In this document: positions 8,197 to 17,005 of the stretch, in pieces
Layout of the letters: each line of letters begins with the position of its first letter
Position numbering within the stretch: the stretch's first letter is position 1
Assembly: GCF_039523735.1 (NCBI RefSeq)
Contig: NZ_BAAAFW010000017.1
Location: 1-64,000 of the forward strand
Direction of reading: 5' to 3'
Length of the DNA: 64,000 nt
Source: Tatumella punctata
Lineage (GTDB): Bacteria > Pseudomonadota > Gammaproteobacteria > Enterobacterales > Enterobacteriaceae
Notes under the pieces: generated by a model
What the model saw: only the letters and a program-made list of their open reading frames with translations
Told to the model about the DNA's origin: nothing
Databases searched by the model: none
Position numbers and translations under genes: made by a program

Positions 8197-9195
8197 ATGA
8201 CTATCAAAGTAGGTATTAACGGTTTTGGCCGTATCGGTCGCATTGTTTTTCGTGCTGCGCAACAGCGTTCAGATATCGAGATCGTTGCAATCAACGACCT
8301 GCTCGACGCGGATTACATGGCGTACATGCTGAAGTATGACTCCACTCATGGCCGGTTTGACGGTACTGTTGAAGTAAAAGAGGGTGCATTAATCGTCAAT
8401 GGTAAAAAAATCCGCGTAACCAGCGAAAAAGATCCTGCAAACCTGAAATGGGATGAAGTGGGTGTTGACGTGGTTGCCGAAGCGACAGGTATCTTCCTGA
8501 CCGACGAGACTGCACGTAAACACATTACTGCGGGTGCCAAAAAAGTTGTGCTGACTGGCCCTTCTAAAGATAACACCCCGATGTTTGTACGCGGTGCTAA
8601 CTTTGAAAAATATGCCGGCCAGGATATCGTTTCCAATGCCTCCTGTACTACCAACTGCCTGGCTCCTCTGGCAAAAGTTATCAACGATAACTTTGGTATC
8701 ATCGAAGGTCTGATGACCACCGTTCATGCAACGACTGCTACCCAGAAAACGGTTGATGGCCCGTCTCATAAAGACTGGCGTGGTGGCCGTGGTGCTTCTC
8801 AGAACATCATCCCTTCTTCTACCGGTGCAGCTAAAGCTGTCGGTAAAGTGCTGCCTGAACTGAACGGTAAACTGACCGGTATGGCTTTCCGTGTACCAAC
8901 ACCAAACGTTTCTGTCGTTGACCTGACCGTACGTCTGGAAAAACCAGCCACTTACGAACAGATCAAATCAGCTATCAAAGCCGCTTCCGAAGGCCCGATG
9001 AAGGGTGTTCTGGGCTATACCGAAGACGACGTAGTCTCTACCGACTTTAACGGCGAAGTCTGCACCTCCGTATTCGATGCCAAAGCAGGTATCGCTCTGA
9101 ATGATAACTTTGTAAAACTGGTTTCCTGGTACGATAACGAAACCGGTTACTCTCACAAAGTACTGGATCTGATTGCACTGGTTGCTGCTAAATAA
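8197..9195 (+). CDS. gapA: Glyceraldehyde-3-phosphate dehydrogenase A
   Basis: GapA oxidises glyceraldehyde 3-phosphate to 1,3-bisphosphoglycerate with NAD+ in glycolysis. The product is 332 residues and starts MTIKVGINGFGRIGR, the Rossmann nucleotide-binding motif, as in E. coli. The nucleophile Cys150 is in SNASCTTNCLAP, with the partner histidine in the following catalytic domain. An in-frame GTG three codons upstream is disfavoured because it would overlap the GGTGG Shine-Dalgarno sequence. The codon choice is strongly biased toward preferred codons, as expected for one of the most abundant proteins. A short, strong terminator follows at 9225, and yeaD lies downstream as in E. coli. Confidence 0.98.
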   Translation: MTIKVGINGFGRIGRIVFRAAQQRSDIEIVAINDLLDADYMAYMLKYDSTHGRFDGTVEVKEGALIVNGKKIRVTSEKDPANLKWDEVGVDVVAEATGIFLTDETARKHITAGAKKVVLTGPSKDNTPMFVRGANFEKYAGQDIVSNASCTTNCLAPLAKVINDNFGIIEGLMTTVHATTATQKTVDGPSHKDWRGGRGASQNIIPSSTGAAKAVGKVLPELNGKLTGMAFRVPTPNVSVVDLTVRLEKPATYEQIKSAIKAASEGPMKGVLGYTEDDVVSTDFNGEVCTSVFDAKAGIALNDNFVKLVSWYDNETGYSHKVLDLIALVAAK

Positions 9196-9224
9196 TCAGC
9201 TGCCGCTAACACAGAAACAGCTAT

Positions 9225-9248
9225 GGGCGACTTCGGTCGCCCTTTTTT
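9225..9248 (+). terminator. Intrinsic terminator of gapA
   Basis: The stem GGGCGAC/GTCGCCC is closed by a stable TTCG tetraloop and followed by TTTTTT. Confidence 0.93.
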
Positions 9249-9283
9249 CTATTATCAGGGCTATCATTTTTTGAGGTGAGAAA

Positions 9284-10153
9284 ATGCAGGACACTTTATA
9301 TAAACTGCCGGTAATCCGTCAGATAACCCCTTATATTTCTCAGCGTCAGAAAGATCAGTTACCACTGATTGTCGTTAATCATCCTCTGGTACATGCAGTG
9401 GTTGCTTTACAAGGTGCCCAGCTGATCTCATGGCAGCCCTCAGGTGAAAAACCGGTGATCTGGCTGAGCAGTCAGACGCCCTTTAAGACAGGAAAAGCTC
9501 TGCGCGGCGGGGTTCCCGTCTGCTGGCCATGGTTCGGGCCAGCCGGTACACCGGCACATGGTTTTGCCCGCAACCTGTCCTGGACGTTACTGGCCCATGA
9601 TGAAAATGACCAGGGTGTTATGTTAACTTTCGAACTGAAGCATTCACCACAGACCCTGAAACTCTGGCCTTATGAGTTTACCCTGATTGCCCGTTTCAGG
9701 CTCGGCCGGCAGTGTGAAATTGAACTGGAAGCTCACGGTGATTATCAGTCCACCGCGGCACTGCACAGTTACTTTCAGGTCGCTGATATCAGCGGGGTAT
9801 CCGTCAGCGGTCTGGGACAGCCATTTACTGATAAAGTGACCGGCAATACACAAGGTGAGCTGACGTCACCGCAAACTTATCCGGCACGTGTCGATCGCAT
9901 TTTTACCGCAGCTGATGACTGTAATGTCATTACAGATAGCCGCGGCGAACGTCAGCTGGGCATCTGCCACCACAATAAAAGTGACGTTGTCACATGGAAT
10001 CCGGGGCCTGAATTGTCCTGCAGTATGGATGATATGACGAATGATGGTTATAAAACCATGGTGTGTGTGGAAACCGCACGGATTTCGGTCCCGATGGTCA
10101 GTAAAGCTGATGCCCCTGCCCGTTTAGGCGTCACTTTTCGGGTCAATAAATAA
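9284..10153 (+). CDS. yeaD: Putative glucose-6-phosphate 1-epimerase YeaD
   Basis: YeaD belongs to the D-hexose-6-phosphate epimerase group of the aldose-1-epimerase (galactose mutarotase) fold and is expected to interconvert alpha and beta anomers of sugar phosphates in the cytoplasm. The product is 289 residues; E. coli YeaD is about 294. Family motifs include GGVPVCWPWFGP near residue 80, the HGFARN segment with the substrate histidine just after, and the ALHSYFQVAD strand near residue 160 with a second histidine. The C-terminal ETARI is conserved. A GAGGTGAG ribosome site supports the start. It follows gapA, consistent with a role in sugar-phosphate metabolism. Confidence 0.93.
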   Translation: MQDTLYKLPVIRQITPYISQRQKDQLPLIVVNHPLVHAVVALQGAQLISWQPSGEKPVIWLSSQTPFKTGKALRGGVPVCWPWFGPAGTPAHGFARNLSWTLLAHDENDQGVMLTFELKHSPQTLKLWPYEFTLIARFRLGRQCEIELEAHGDYQSTAALHSYFQVADISGVSVSGLGQPFTDKVTGNTQGELTSPQTYPARVDRIFTAADDCNVITDSRGERQLGICHHNKSDVVTWNPGPELSCSMDDMTNDGYKTMVCVETARISVPMVSKADAPARLGVTFRVNK

Positions 10154-10173
10154 CCTTATAACGTACCGCAAGT

Positions 10174-10205
10174 AAAAACGGGACTGTGTTGATTGTCCCG
10201 TTTTT
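10174..10205. terminator. Bidirectional terminator between yeaD and mipA
   Basis: A perfect 11-bp stem AAAAACGGGAC/GTCCCGTTTTT around a 10-base loop gives a T-run on either strand, fitting the convergent arrangement. Confidence 0.9.
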
Positions 10206-10215
10206 ATCTGATCAC

Positions 10216-10965
10216 TCAGAAAGTGTAACTGACACCACTCCACACCATTAACTGGCCGGATTTTGCCACCATCGGGCTGTCTTTAATGGCGCTATCAAAC
10301 CACTGATAACGACCGCCGAATCCCAGTTGCCAGCGTTCGGTTAATGGATAAATAGCGCTGACTTCGGCATACGGATTCCAGCTGTCCCCCGTATGATAGC
10401 GCGAGATCCCGGATCTGGCCGATTCAGCAGAAGAAACGCCGTAGTAATAATCTGTCTGATGAGCACTATTCCAGCTGACCCCCGCCCCCGGGTTGACGGA
10501 AAACCCGCCAATCATTAACGGATAATGCCAGTTAGTATTCCAGATCAGCCCGTTGCTTTCGTCGAGTACATCGCCTGTCAGTGACGTTTTCAGAACCCCC
10601 CAGTCGGCAGTGTGCTGCCACATCCCACCGCCCATCAGAGTCATATGACGTTTATCCAGCCGCTTCATGTCACTGTAGTCATTTTTACCCGGTTTGAACT
10701 CTTCCCCGGAGGTCGTAATAATCAGGGAGAACTGGTCCTGATCATCTTTCCACAGATTATAACCCGCCTGCCAGCCGGAAATAAAAAAGTGCTCACCCTG
10801 ATAATCCACCAGCGGCAGCGGGTAATATTTATTTTTATCGCCGTGATATGGCGATTGCATAAAGAGTACCGACGCGCCTAAGGTTAACGGCGTATTTTCC
10901 GCCAATACCTGACCAGAAAAGCACGCCCCTATCAGGGTACTTACGCAAAAAAGTGATTTTTTCAA
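10216..10965 (-). CDS. mipA: MltA-interacting outer-membrane protein MipA
   Basis: MipA is a beta-barrel scaffold reported to link the lytic transglycosylase MltA with PBP1B in the outer membrane. The 249-residue product has a signal peptide ending at about residue 22 (GQVLA/EN), alternating hydrophobic strands and a C-terminal aromatic residue (GVSYTF), the usual outer-membrane insertion signal. It belongs to the MipA/OmpV family and matches E. coli MipA in length (248). It is probably monocistronic: a shared terminator separates it from yeaD and a 400-base gap separates it from yeaG. Confidence 0.95.
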   Translation of the reverse strand: MKKSLFCVSTLIGACFSGQVLAENTPLTLGASVLFMQSPYHGDKNKYYPLPLVDYQGEHFFISGWQAGYNLWKDDQDQFSLIITTSGEEFKPGKNDYSDMKRLDKRHMTLMGGGMWQHTADWGVLKTSLTGDVLDESNGLIWNTNWHYPLMIGGFSVNPGAGVSWNSAHQTDYYYGVSSAESARSGISRYHTGDSWNPYAEVSAIYPLTERWQLGFGGRYQWFDSAIKDSPMVAKSGQLMVWSGVSYTF

Positions 10966-11365
10966 AATAACAAAGTCCTGTAATTATATTAACTGGCGCA
11001 GTTTATCCTTACAGGATGCTGACTAGAATCACCTGAGCACAGATTGATCACATTTTATTTTACATTATTTCCCTGTCCGCCGGGCGGCAGCAAACCGCAA
11101 CTTAGCCGGAAAGCCCGCACTTATAACTCCTCCGTTAATCATAAGGGTTACGCCGCATCTGATAAACAGAGGAAAATTGCCAGATAATTACTACAGTTAA
11201 ATGATACGGCCCGGTAAACAGTGACTATTTTCTGTTTTCCGTCCCTTATATTTTTGTGCCCCCTGTCAGGGGGAAATGACTGATCACCGGGCCGTATCTC
11301 CGGGGGCAGATCCTGCAGGAACACGCTCCTCTACCTGTGCTAACACTGAAAGGACGGGCATCCCT
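10966..11365. promoter_or_regulatory. Divergent region between mipA and yeaG, with a yeaG leader hairpin
   Basis: This 400-base gap contains no gene. Near the yeaG side is a GC-rich hairpin, CCCCCT-GTC-AGGGGG (11259-11273), about 90 bases before the start codon. It may sit in the 5' untranslated leader. A ribosome site AAAGGA lies about 12 bases before the yeaG ATG. In E. coli yeaGH depends on RpoS and nitrogen starvation; no clear sigma-54 or sigma-S element could be assigned here. Confidence 0.5.
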
Positions 11366-13300
11366 ATGAATATATTCGATCATTATCGCCAGCGTTACGA
11401 AGCGGCCAAAGACGAAGCGTTCACATTGCAGGAATTTCTTTCACTCTGTAAACAGGACCGCAGTGCCTATGCGAATGCCGCCGAACGGTTACTGACCGCT
11501 ATCGGAAAACCGGTGATGGTAGACACGGCTCAGGATCCGAGGTTATCGCGGATTTTCTCTAACCGGATTGTGTCACGCTATCCTGCCTTTGAAGAATTTT
11601 ACGGGATGGAAGACGCGATAGAACAAATCGTTGCTTATCTGAAGCACGCCGCTCAGGGCCTAGAAGAGAAGAAACAGATCCTTTATCTGCTGGGGCCGGT
11701 CGGGGGAGGTAAATCCTCGCTGGCTGAACGGCTGAAAGCCCTTATTCAGCGGGTCCCCATCTATGTGCTGAGTGCCAACGGGGAGCATAGTCCGGTCAAT
11801 GACCATCCTCTTTGTCTGTTCAGTCCTCAGGAAGATGCCGGACTGCTGGAGAAAGAATATGCTATCCCGCGGCGTTACACTGGCACGATTATGTCGCCCT
11901 GGGCAGCGAAACGTCTGCATGAATTCGGCGGCGACATTACCCGTTTCCAGGTGGTTAAGGTCTGGCCGTCAGTGCTGCATCAGCTGGCTATCGCAAAAAC
12001 TGAACCGGGCGATGAGAATAATCAGGATATTTCGGCACTGGTGGGTAAAGTCGATATCAGAAAACTGGAACACTTTGCACAAAATGACCCGGATGCTTAC
12101 AGTTATTCCGGAGCCCTGTGTCGTGCTAACCAGGGGATCATGGAGTTTGTCGAAATGTTTAAAGCGCCAATCAAGGTGCTTCATCCGTTACTCACCGCGA
12201 CCCAGGAAGGTAACTATAATGGTACCGAGGGCATCTCTGCCCTGCCGTTTAATGGTATTATTCTGGCCCACTCTAATGAATCCGAATGGGTCCGGTTCCG
12301 TAATAACAAAAACAACGAAGCCTTCCTTGACCGTGTTTATATTGTCAAAGTTCCTTACTGCCTGCGGGTATCAGAAGAAATCAAGATTTATCAGAAACTG
12401 CTGAGTAACAGTGAGCTGGACAATGCCCCTTGTGCACCCGGCACCCTGGAAACCCTGGCGCGTTTTATTATCCTTTCGCGGCTGAAGTCTCCTGAAAATT
12501 CGAGTATTTACTCAAAAATGCGGGTCTATGATGGCGAAACCCTGAAAGATACAGACCCGAAAGCAAAATCCTGGCAGGAATATCACGATTATGCCGGTGT
12601 CGATGAAGGTATGAACGGCTTATCTACCCGTTTTGCTTTTAAAATATTGTCACGGGTTTTTAACTTTGATCATACGGAAGTGGCTGCCAATCCGGTTCAT
12701 CTGTTTTATGTCCTGGAACAGCAGATTGAACGGGAACAATTCCCTGAGCAACAAGCCGGAAACTATCTGGAATGTATCAAAGGCTATCTGATCCCGAAAT
12801 ATGCTGAGTTTATCGGTAAAGAGATACAAACAGCCTATCTGGAGTCTTACTCCGAATATGGACAGAATATTTTTGACCGCTATGTGACTTATGCTGATTT
12901 CTGGATCCAGGATCAGGAGTACCGCGACCCGGATACCGGACAACTGTTCGACCGTGAGTCACTGAATACTGAACTGGAAAAAATTGAGAAACCCGCCGGG
13001 ATCAGCAATCCTAAGGATTTTCGCAACGAAATAGTTAACTTCGTCTTACGGGCCAGAGCACAGAATGGCGGCAGTAATCCGAACTGGACCAGTTATGAAA
13101 AGCTCAGGACGGTGATAGAGAAGAAAATGTTTTCCAATACGGAAGAACTGTTACCGGTGATCTCGTTTAATACCAAAACTTCTACCGATGAACAGAAAAA
13201 GCATGATGATTTTATCGACCGGATGATGGAAAAAGGTTATACCCGCAAACAGGTACGTCTGCTGTGTGAATGGTATCTGCGGGTACGCAAATCTTCTTAA
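11366..13300 (+). CDS. yeaG: Stress-induced serine protein kinase YeaG (PrkA family)
   Basis: YeaG is a PrkA-type protein kinase with an AAA+ module, linked in E. coli to the adaptation to sustained nitrogen starvation. The 644-residue product is nearly identical in layout to the E. coli protein and starts MNIFDHYRQRYEAAKDEAF; a longer open frame upstream has no family similarity. The Walker A loop GPVGGGKSS has its lysine at residue 116. The C-terminal PrkA domain contains the strongly conserved ENSSIYSKMRVYDGE and ESYSEYGQNIFDRYVTYAD stretches. It forms an operon with yeaH, 88 bases downstream, with an intercistronic hairpin between them. Confidence 0.96.
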   Translation: MNIFDHYRQRYEAAKDEAFTLQEFLSLCKQDRSAYANAAERLLTAIGKPVMVDTAQDPRLSRIFSNRIVSRYPAFEEFYGMEDAIEQIVAYLKHAAQGLEEKKQILYLLGPVGGGKSSLAERLKALIQRVPIYVLSANGEHSPVNDHPLCLFSPQEDAGLLEKEYAIPRRYTGTIMSPWAAKRLHEFGGDITRFQVVKVWPSVLHQLAIAKTEPGDENNQDISALVGKVDIRKLEHFAQNDPDAYSYSGALCRANQGIMEFVEMFKAPIKVLHPLLTATQEGNYNGTEGISALPFNGIILAHSNESEWVRFRNNKNNEAFLDRVYIVKVPYCLRVSEEIKIYQKLLSNSELDNAPCAPGTLETLARFIILSRLKSPENSSIYSKMRVYDGETLKDTDPKAKSWQEYHDYAGVDEGMNGLSTRFAFKILSRVFNFDHTEVAANPVHLFYVLEQQIEREQFPEQQAGNYLECIKGYLIPKYAEFIGKEIQTAYLESYSEYGQNIFDRYVTYADFWIQDQEYRDPDTGQLFDRESLNTELEKIEKPAGISNPKDFRNEIVNFVLRARAQNGGSNPNWTSYEKLRTVIEKKMFSNTEELLPVISFNTKTSTDEQKKHDDFIDRMMEKGYTRKQVRLLCEWYLRVRKSS

Positions 13301-13307
13301 CTACTAA

Positions 13308-13339
13308 GCTAACGGAGGATCTGAGGGTCTTCCGTTAGC
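13308..13339 (+). other. Intercistronic hairpin between yeaG and yeaH
   Basis: Twelve-base arms GCTAACGGAGGA and TCTTCCGTTAGC (one G-T pair) surround an 8-base loop just after the yeaG stop codon. There is no T-run, so it more likely stabilises the yeaG mRNA end or attenuates yeaH than acts as a full terminator. Confidence 0.6.
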
Positions 13340-13388
13340 GGGCTGTCGTAAGCTGGCCCGTTTCACAGAATATGCCCGGGGGTATGCT

Positions 13389-14663
13389 ATGTCCTATTTT
13401 ATCGATCGGCGACTCAACGGCAAAAATAAAAGTGCGGTCAACCGGCAGCGCTTTTTACGTCGTTATAAATCACAAATTAAGAAGTCGCTTTCAGAAGCCA
13501 TCAAGAAACGTTCTGTCACTGATACAGAAAGCGCTGAGTCTGTGTCGATTCCGGTCGCTGATATCCTTGAACCGGTATTTCATCAGGGGGCCGGCGGCAA
13601 CCGGGTGCGGGTGTATCCCGGAAATGATCAGTTTATCACCCGCGACCGTATCGAACGTCAGTCAGGCGGTGCGGGAAATGGCAGTGCTCAGGGGGATGCC
13701 AGCCCGCAAGGTGAAGGCGAAGATTCATTCAGCTTTACCCTGTCTAAAGACGAATATCTGGATCTGTTGTTTGATGATTTGGAGCTGCCGGATTTACAGA
13801 AAAATGACCATCACCGGCTCACTGAATACAAAGTACAGCGTGCCGGCTATACTGCTCACGGCGTTGCTTCGAATATCAGTGTGGTTCGTTCGTTACAAAA
13901 TTCACTCGCCCGCCGTACCGCCATGACTGCGGCTAAACGCCGTCAGCTCCGGGAGCTGGAACAGTCACTGCAAGCCATCCGCGATCAGGACCCGGTTCAG
14001 CTGATGGAAGAGCAGCGATTATCCGCTGAAATTGCCAGCCTGAAAGCGGCGATAGACAGAGTGCCTTTTATTGATACTTTCGACCTGCGCTATAAAAATG
14101 TTGAAAAACATCCCGAACCTTCCAGCCAGGCTGTCATGTTCTGCCTGATGGATGTTTCAGGTTCGATGGATCAGCCGACCAGGGATATGGCAAAACGGTT
14201 TTATATTCTGCTGTATTTATTTCTTAGCCGCCGTTATAAAAATGTCGAAGTAGTCTATATCCGGCACCATACGCAGGCTAAAGAAGTCGACGAACAGGAA
14301 TTTTTTTACTCTCAGGAGACCGGGGGAACCATTGTCTCCAGTGCCCTGAAACTGATGGACCAGGTGATTAAACAACGCTACGACCCGTTACAATGGAATA
14401 TTTATGCCGCACAGGCTTCTGACGGTGATAACTGGGCCGATGATTCGCCGTTGTGCTACCAGCTACTGGCCAGTCAGCTGCTGCCGGTAGTCCGTTATTA
14501 CAGTTATATAGAAATCACCCGCCGTGCTCATCAGACTCTGTGGCGGGAATATGAACAGCTACAGCATCAGTTTGATAATATTGCTATCCAGCCGGTCCGC
14601 GAACCTGAAGATATCTATCCGGTATTTCGTGAATTATTCCGCCGCCAGACAACCGGTAACTGA
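13389..14663 (+). CDS. yeaH: DUF444 family protein YeaH
   Basis: YeaH is a partner of unknown biochemical activity in the yeaG stress operon. The 424-residue product resembles E. coli YeaH (427). It has a basic N-terminus, a glycine-rich low-complexity linker (about residues 85-115) and a von Willebrand A-like C-terminal domain whose MIDAS motif DVSGSMD is at about residue 255; this would bind a divalent metal. The family member in Bacillus (YhbH) pairs with PrkA in the same way, and SpoVR (ycgB here at 21 kb) completes the usual PrkA-YhbH-SpoVR trio. The ATG follows a GGGGGTATGCT stretch. Confidence 0.95.
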   Translation: MSYFIDRRLNGKNKSAVNRQRFLRRYKSQIKKSLSEAIKKRSVTDTESAESVSIPVADILEPVFHQGAGGNRVRVYPGNDQFITRDRIERQSGGAGNGSAQGDASPQGEGEDSFSFTLSKDEYLDLLFDDLELPDLQKNDHHRLTEYKVQRAGYTAHGVASNISVVRSLQNSLARRTAMTAAKRRQLRELEQSLQAIRDQDPVQLMEEQRLSAEIASLKAAIDRVPFIDTFDLRYKNVEKHPEPSSQAVMFCLMDVSGSMDQPTRDMAKRFYILLYLFLSRRYKNVEVVYIRHHTQAKEVDEQEFFYSQETGGTIVSSALKLMDQVIKQRYDPLQWNIYAAQASDGDNWADDSPLCYQLLASQLLPVVRYYSYIEITRRAHQTLWREYEQLQHQFDNIAIQPVREPEDIYPVFRELFRRQTTGN

Positions 14664-14860
14664 TCTGATGGCCACTGACGGTGGCCGGTATTTTTACAGC
14701 AATAACAGTCCTGCTAATCAATGATTCAATTCAGTGCCGGCAAACGGTATACTTATCACCCGGCAAGTATCACCGGCTGATCCTGTACCTGGTACCGGTA
14801 TTTACAGGCTGTTAATCCTTTTCTGCTTAGTGCCGCGCTTTATCCGTAAAGGTGTAAAAC

Positions 14861-14959
14861 ATGAAGACTGGTTACCTGTTTCCTATCGCTATTATTGTTG
14901 CCGGTGTGGCATTACTGATTTGGTTTATCGCCAGTGGTGCATGGATGCCAGGCCAGTAA
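14861..14959 (+). CDS. yoaK: Small membrane protein YoaK
   Basis: This is a 32-residue single-pass protein beginning MKTGYLFPIAIIVAGVALLI and ending WMPGQ. It resembles E. coli YoaK (also 32 residues, a hydrophobic segment followed by an aromatic W-F and a short Pro-Gly end) and lies behind yeaH, near where E. coli carries yoaK. A good AAAGGTG ribosome site stands 7 bases before the ATG. One transmembrane helix is predicted from about residue 6 to 25. The function is unknown; the E. coli protein is an inner-membrane small protein. It is too short for routine gene calling. The 197 bases before it show no other gene. Confidence 0.8.
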   Translation: MKTGYLFPIAIIVAGVALLIWFIASGAWMPGQ

Positions 14960-14984
14960 ACACTTCCGGGCCAGCCAGGGTGAA

Positions 14985-14996
14985 GGGCGCGCGCCC
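14985..14996. repeat. Perfect 12-base GC palindrome after yoaK
   Basis: GGGCGCGCGCCC is a self-complementary sequence 25 bases after the yoaK stop codon, in a 192-base gap before nhaP2 that otherwise shows nothing recognisable. Confidence 0.5.
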
Positions 14997-15151
14997 GGAC
15001 CGGTTATCCCCTGTTATACCATCTGCATTATGGTGTTGTTTTATCGCCGTTGTATAACTTCGGTAACAATGGAACTGGCGGTTATGCTGCAAACGCTGCC
15101 TCCGGTATCCCAGTTCTGTTCATAAATCATCGATATTCAGGGAGCTGTCAT

Positions 15152-16879
15152 TTGGAAACCAGCATGATTTATAGTCTTTTTGTTATTGGCTCGGTGCTGG
15201 TAGCGTCAAGTATTATCCTCAGCGCATTTTCTTCACGGCTGGGGATCCCTATCTTAGTGATCTTCCTGGTGCTTGGCATGCTGGCCGGGGAGGACGGTAT
15301 CGGCGGCATCGCTTTCGATAATTACCCGGCCGCTTACCTGATCTCAAACCTGGCTCTGGCAGTGATACTGCTGGACGGAGGGATGCGTACTAAAGCCAGT
15401 GCGTTTAAAGTTGCCCTCTGGCCGTCGTTATCGCTGGCGACCATCGGCGTGTTAGTGACTGCCGGTCTGACCGGCCTGATGGCAGCCTGGTTATTTAATC
15501 TCGACCTGATGCAGGGATTTCTGATTGGTGCCATTATCGGTTCTACCGATGCAGCTGCCGTGTTTTCCCTGCTGGGCGGTAAAGGGCTGAATGAAAGGGT
15601 CAGCTCTACCCTGGAAATTGAGTCCGGCAGCAATGACCCGATGGCCGTATTTCTGACGATTACCCTGATAGAAATGATCCACAAAGGACAAAGCGGACTG
15701 GATATGATGTTCCTGGTGCATCTGGTGCAGGAGTTTGGTCTCGGGATTGTGTTTGGGATTGGTGGCGGTGTTGCTATCCAGCAATTAATTAACCGGATTT
15801 CATTGCCAGCCGGTTTATATCCCCTGCTGGCTGTCAGTGGCGGTATTCTGGTGTTTGCCTTCACCACCCTGATGGAAGGCAGCGGTATCCTGGCGGTTTA
15901 TCTGTGTGGCTGCTGGCTGGGTAACCGGCCGGTACGTAACCGCCACGGCATACTGCAGACTTTCGATGGTATGGCCTGGTTAAGCCAGATCGGCATGTTT
16001 ATCGTTCTCGGGTTACTGGTGGTTCCTACGGATTTATGGCATATCGCTGTTCCGGCAATGTTACTGTCATTGTGGCTGATTTTTATTGCCCGTCCGTTGT
16101 CGGTATTTGCCGGTTTACTGCCGTTCAAAAACTTTACCCTGCGCGAACGGTTTTTTATCAGCTGGGTCGGATTACGCGGCGCGGTGCCGATTATTCTCGC
16201 GGTGTTTCCGATGATGGCCGGGCTGGATAATGCCAAACTCTATTTTAATATCGCCTTTTTTGTGGTGCTGGTGTCCTTAATGCTACAGGGAACCTCACTC
16301 AGCCGGGCCGCAAAGATGGCGAAAGTGGTGGTCCCGCCGGCCGCAGAGCCTATCCAGCGTATCGGGCTGGATATTCACCCCGACAGCCCGTGGGAAGAGT
16401 TCGTTTACCAGCTCAGTGCCGATAAATGGTGCATTGGTGCCGCCCTGCGGGAGCTTGACATGCCGGAAGAGACCCGGATCGCGGCCCTGTTTCGCGATAA
16501 TTTACTGATGCATCCTTCCGGATCCACGCGTCTGAAAGAGGGTGATATTCTGTGTGTCATCGGTCGTGAAAAAGACTTACCGGCACTGGGCAAAATGTTC
16601 AGTGAGAGTCCGCCGGTTGCCCTTGAACAACGCTTCTTTGGTGATTTTATTCTCGATGCCGGTACTGATCTGTTCGATATTGCTCAGGTTTACGGTCTCG
16701 AACTGGATCAGGATATTCAGCCACATCAGCCGGTGGCAAAAATAATCGCTCAGCAACTGGGGGGGATCCCGGTGGTTGGCGACCAGCTCGAATGGCTTAA
16801 TGTGATTTGGACAATTGCCGAAAAAGAAGATAACCGGATTGTCAAAGTGGGTGTCAGAATGATGGAAAGTCCGTCGTAA
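15152..16879 (+). CDS. nhaP2: Potassium/proton antiporter NhaP2 (CvrA)
   Basis: NhaP2 is a CPA1-family K+/H+ antiporter of the inner membrane, needed in E. coli for volume control at low osmolarity. A TTG start at 15152 is chosen because it aligns with the E. coli initiator and has GGGAG seven bases upstream; the next ATG (15164) would be 19 bases from that site. The product is 575 residues (E. coli 578): about 12 membrane segments, the exchanger motif GSTDAAAVFSLLGG near residue 130 and ESGSNDPMAVFLT near 160, then a cytosolic TrkA-C domain (about 400-485) and a C-terminal transporter-associated domain. The open frame continues upstream without homology. Confidence 0.93.
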   Translation: METSMIYSLFVIGSVLVASSIILSAFSSRLGIPILVIFLVLGMLAGEDGIGGIAFDNYPAAYLISNLALAVILLDGGMRTKASAFKVALWPSLSLATIGVLVTAGLTGLMAAWLFNLDLMQGFLIGAIIGSTDAAAVFSLLGGKGLNERVSSTLEIESGSNDPMAVFLTITLIEMIHKGQSGLDMMFLVHLVQEFGLGIVFGIGGGVAIQQLINRISLPAGLYPLLAVSGGILVFAFTTLMEGSGILAVYLCGCWLGNRPVRNRHGILQTFDGMAWLSQIGMFIVLGLLVVPTDLWHIAVPAMLLSLWLIFIARPLSVFAGLLPFKNFTLRERFFISWVGLRGAVPIILAVFPMMAGLDNAKLYFNIAFFVVLVSLMLQGTSLSRAAKMAKVVVPPAAEPIQRIGLDIHPDSPWEEFVYQLSADKWCIGAALRELDMPEETRIAALFRDNLLMHPSGSTRLKEGDILCVIGREKDLPALGKMFSESPPVALEQRFFGDFILDAGTDLFDIAQVYGLELDQDIQPHQPVAKIIAQQLGGIPVVGDQLEWLNVIWTIAEKEDNRIVKVGVRMMESPS

Positions 16880-17005
16880 GCGGTCACCGCTCAGAATCAT
16901 ACAGCGGGTAAACGTTTGCCCGTTAAAAAACCTTATTTAGCACTTCCGGCTACCGTGGAAAAACGGTAGTCTTGTGCGCTTTTCTTCGGGTCACCTGCAT
17001 AATTT

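Noticed and set aside
16900..16925. A terminator after nhaP2 (GCGGGTAAAC/GTTTGCCCGT)
   Set aside because: The arms pair with a wobble, but the tract after it is A-rich rather than T-rich on the nhaP2 strand, so it was not listed as a terminator.
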